From Actinomycetes bacterium (GTDB taxonomy: Bacteria > Actinomycetota > Actinomycetes > Actinomycetales > Cellulomonadaceae): a DNA stretch of 6,414 nucleotides. Position numbers and translations under genes: made by a program. The first letter of the stretch is position 1. Every line of letters starts with the position of its first letter. Where the stretch lies: the NCBI GenBank assembly GCA_023460255.1, contig JAEWQZ010000066.1, forward strand, positions 1-6,414. The letters run 5' to 3'. The notes beneath the pieces were generated by a model. That model was given only the letters and a program-made list of their open reading frames with translations, did not search any database and was not told where the DNA came from. Of the stretch, positions 6,090 through 6,414 are shown one piece after another.

Positions 6090-6127
6090 CGCGCGCCCCA
6101 CACAAGGACGTCGGGTGTCCGTGGGGG

Positions 6128-6414
6128 TCAGGCGGTCGGCTCGAGCTCGGCGGCGCGGACGACGACGGCGTCCGTCGCCTCCTCGTCCGCCATCAGGACG
6201 AGGTCGGTCACCCGGCCCGCGGCGCGCACGTCGGCGGCGGCGGCCTCGACCAGCGGCAGCTCCGCGGCCGGCACGCCCAGCTCGGCCCGCAGGATGCCGA
6301 CCCGCATCGAGACCTTGGCCTCCGACTTCACCTTGCGCAGCGCGGCGAGCGCTCGCCCCGCCGCCGGCAGACCCTCGGGCCCGACGCCGTCGGCGGCCTC
6401 GCGCAGGGGAGCGG
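6128..6414 (-). CDS. valS: Valyl-tRNA synthetase, C-terminal fragment
   Basis: This minus-strand frame is open through the right edge and ends with TGA at 6128-6130; about 94 residues are visible. A GTG at 6329-6331 is an internal valine codon, since the frame continues upstream as ...AGRALAALRKVKSEAKVSM. The ALRKVKSEAKVSMR stretch resembles the end of the ValRS anticodon-binding domain, and the downstream DVRAAGRVTDLVL segment resembles the closing part of actinobacterial ValRS. The enzyme charges tRNA-Val in the cytoplasm. The usual bacterial C-terminal coiled-coil arm is not seen: the protein ends shortly after this segment (AAELEPTA). That resembles the shorter, archaeal-like ValRS form. 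The call rests on a short fragment plus the clpX neighbourhood; another class I synthetase such as IleRS is the main alternative. The 217 bp after the stop contain no T-rich terminator. Confidence 0.75.
   Translation of the reverse strand, partial: APLREAADGVGPEGLPAAGRALAALRKVKSEAKVSMRVGILRAELGVPAAELPLVEAAAADVRAAGRVTDLVLMADEEATDAVVVRAAELEPTA

Noticed and set aside
5971..6093. CRISPR-like or attachment-site repeat
   Set aside because: Only two imperfect copies with internal dyad symmetry exist, with no regular spacers, cas gene, integrase or tRNA nearby.
5898..6101. 67-codon minus-strand frame covering the repeat-rich gap
   Set aside because: It overlaps the binding-protein start, has no convincing ribosome site or domain, and covers the candidate promoter and dyads.
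5911..6127. T-box or other amino-acid-sensing riboswitch in the importer leader
   Set aside because: I looked for the T-box antiterminator core (GGTGG-N-ACCGCG type) on the minus strand and did not find it; the hairpins mostly lie upstream of the candidate transcription start.

Overview
The window is very GC-rich, with long spurious open frames opposite its genes. ClpX and ValRS ends flank it, and it carries a Rv2629-like baeRF protein and a FadD15-like acyl-CoA ligase. Together these point to an actinobacterium, probably a Micrococcales/Cellulomonadaceae-like genome; the placement is inference from protein character and gene order, not from a database search.

Layout. Positions 1-227 (+) hold the C-terminal end of clpX. 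Positions 354-1568 (+) encode a 404-residue baeRF family 2 (archaeo-eukaryotic release-factor-like) protein. It converges, with only 9 nt between stop codons, on a 599-residue long-chain acyl-CoA synthetase at 1578-3377 (-). Next comes a compact three-gene polar amino acid ABC importer on the minus strand: lipoprotein binding protein (5128-5910), permease (4286-5128) and ATPase (3504-4289). Its genes overlap by 1 nt (TGATG) and 4 nt (ATGA). Positions 6128-6414 (-) are the C-terminal end of a valyl-tRNA synthetase whose 5' part lies outside the window.

How it fits together. clpX and valS are near neighbours in many actinobacteria, so the genes between them look like a lineage-variable cargo segment: a putative ribosome-associated rescue/stress factor, fatty-acid activation and amino acid uptake. 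The importer is a self-contained unit: the lipoprotein captures the ligand outside the membrane, the permease (probably a homodimer) forms the channel and the GlnQ-type ATPase drives it.

The least ordinary DNA is the 217-bp gap between valS and the importer (5911-6127). It holds an AT-rich promoter-like patch inside an imperfect inverted repeat. Next to it are two diverged copies of a CATCCGG/CCGGATG dyad module and further hairpins, all unexplained by the coding genes. I see no CRISPR array, tRNA, rRNA, transposase or phage gene. No new multi-gene system is evident; the best leads are the repeat cluster upstream of the importer and the catalytic-loop question in the baeRF protein.
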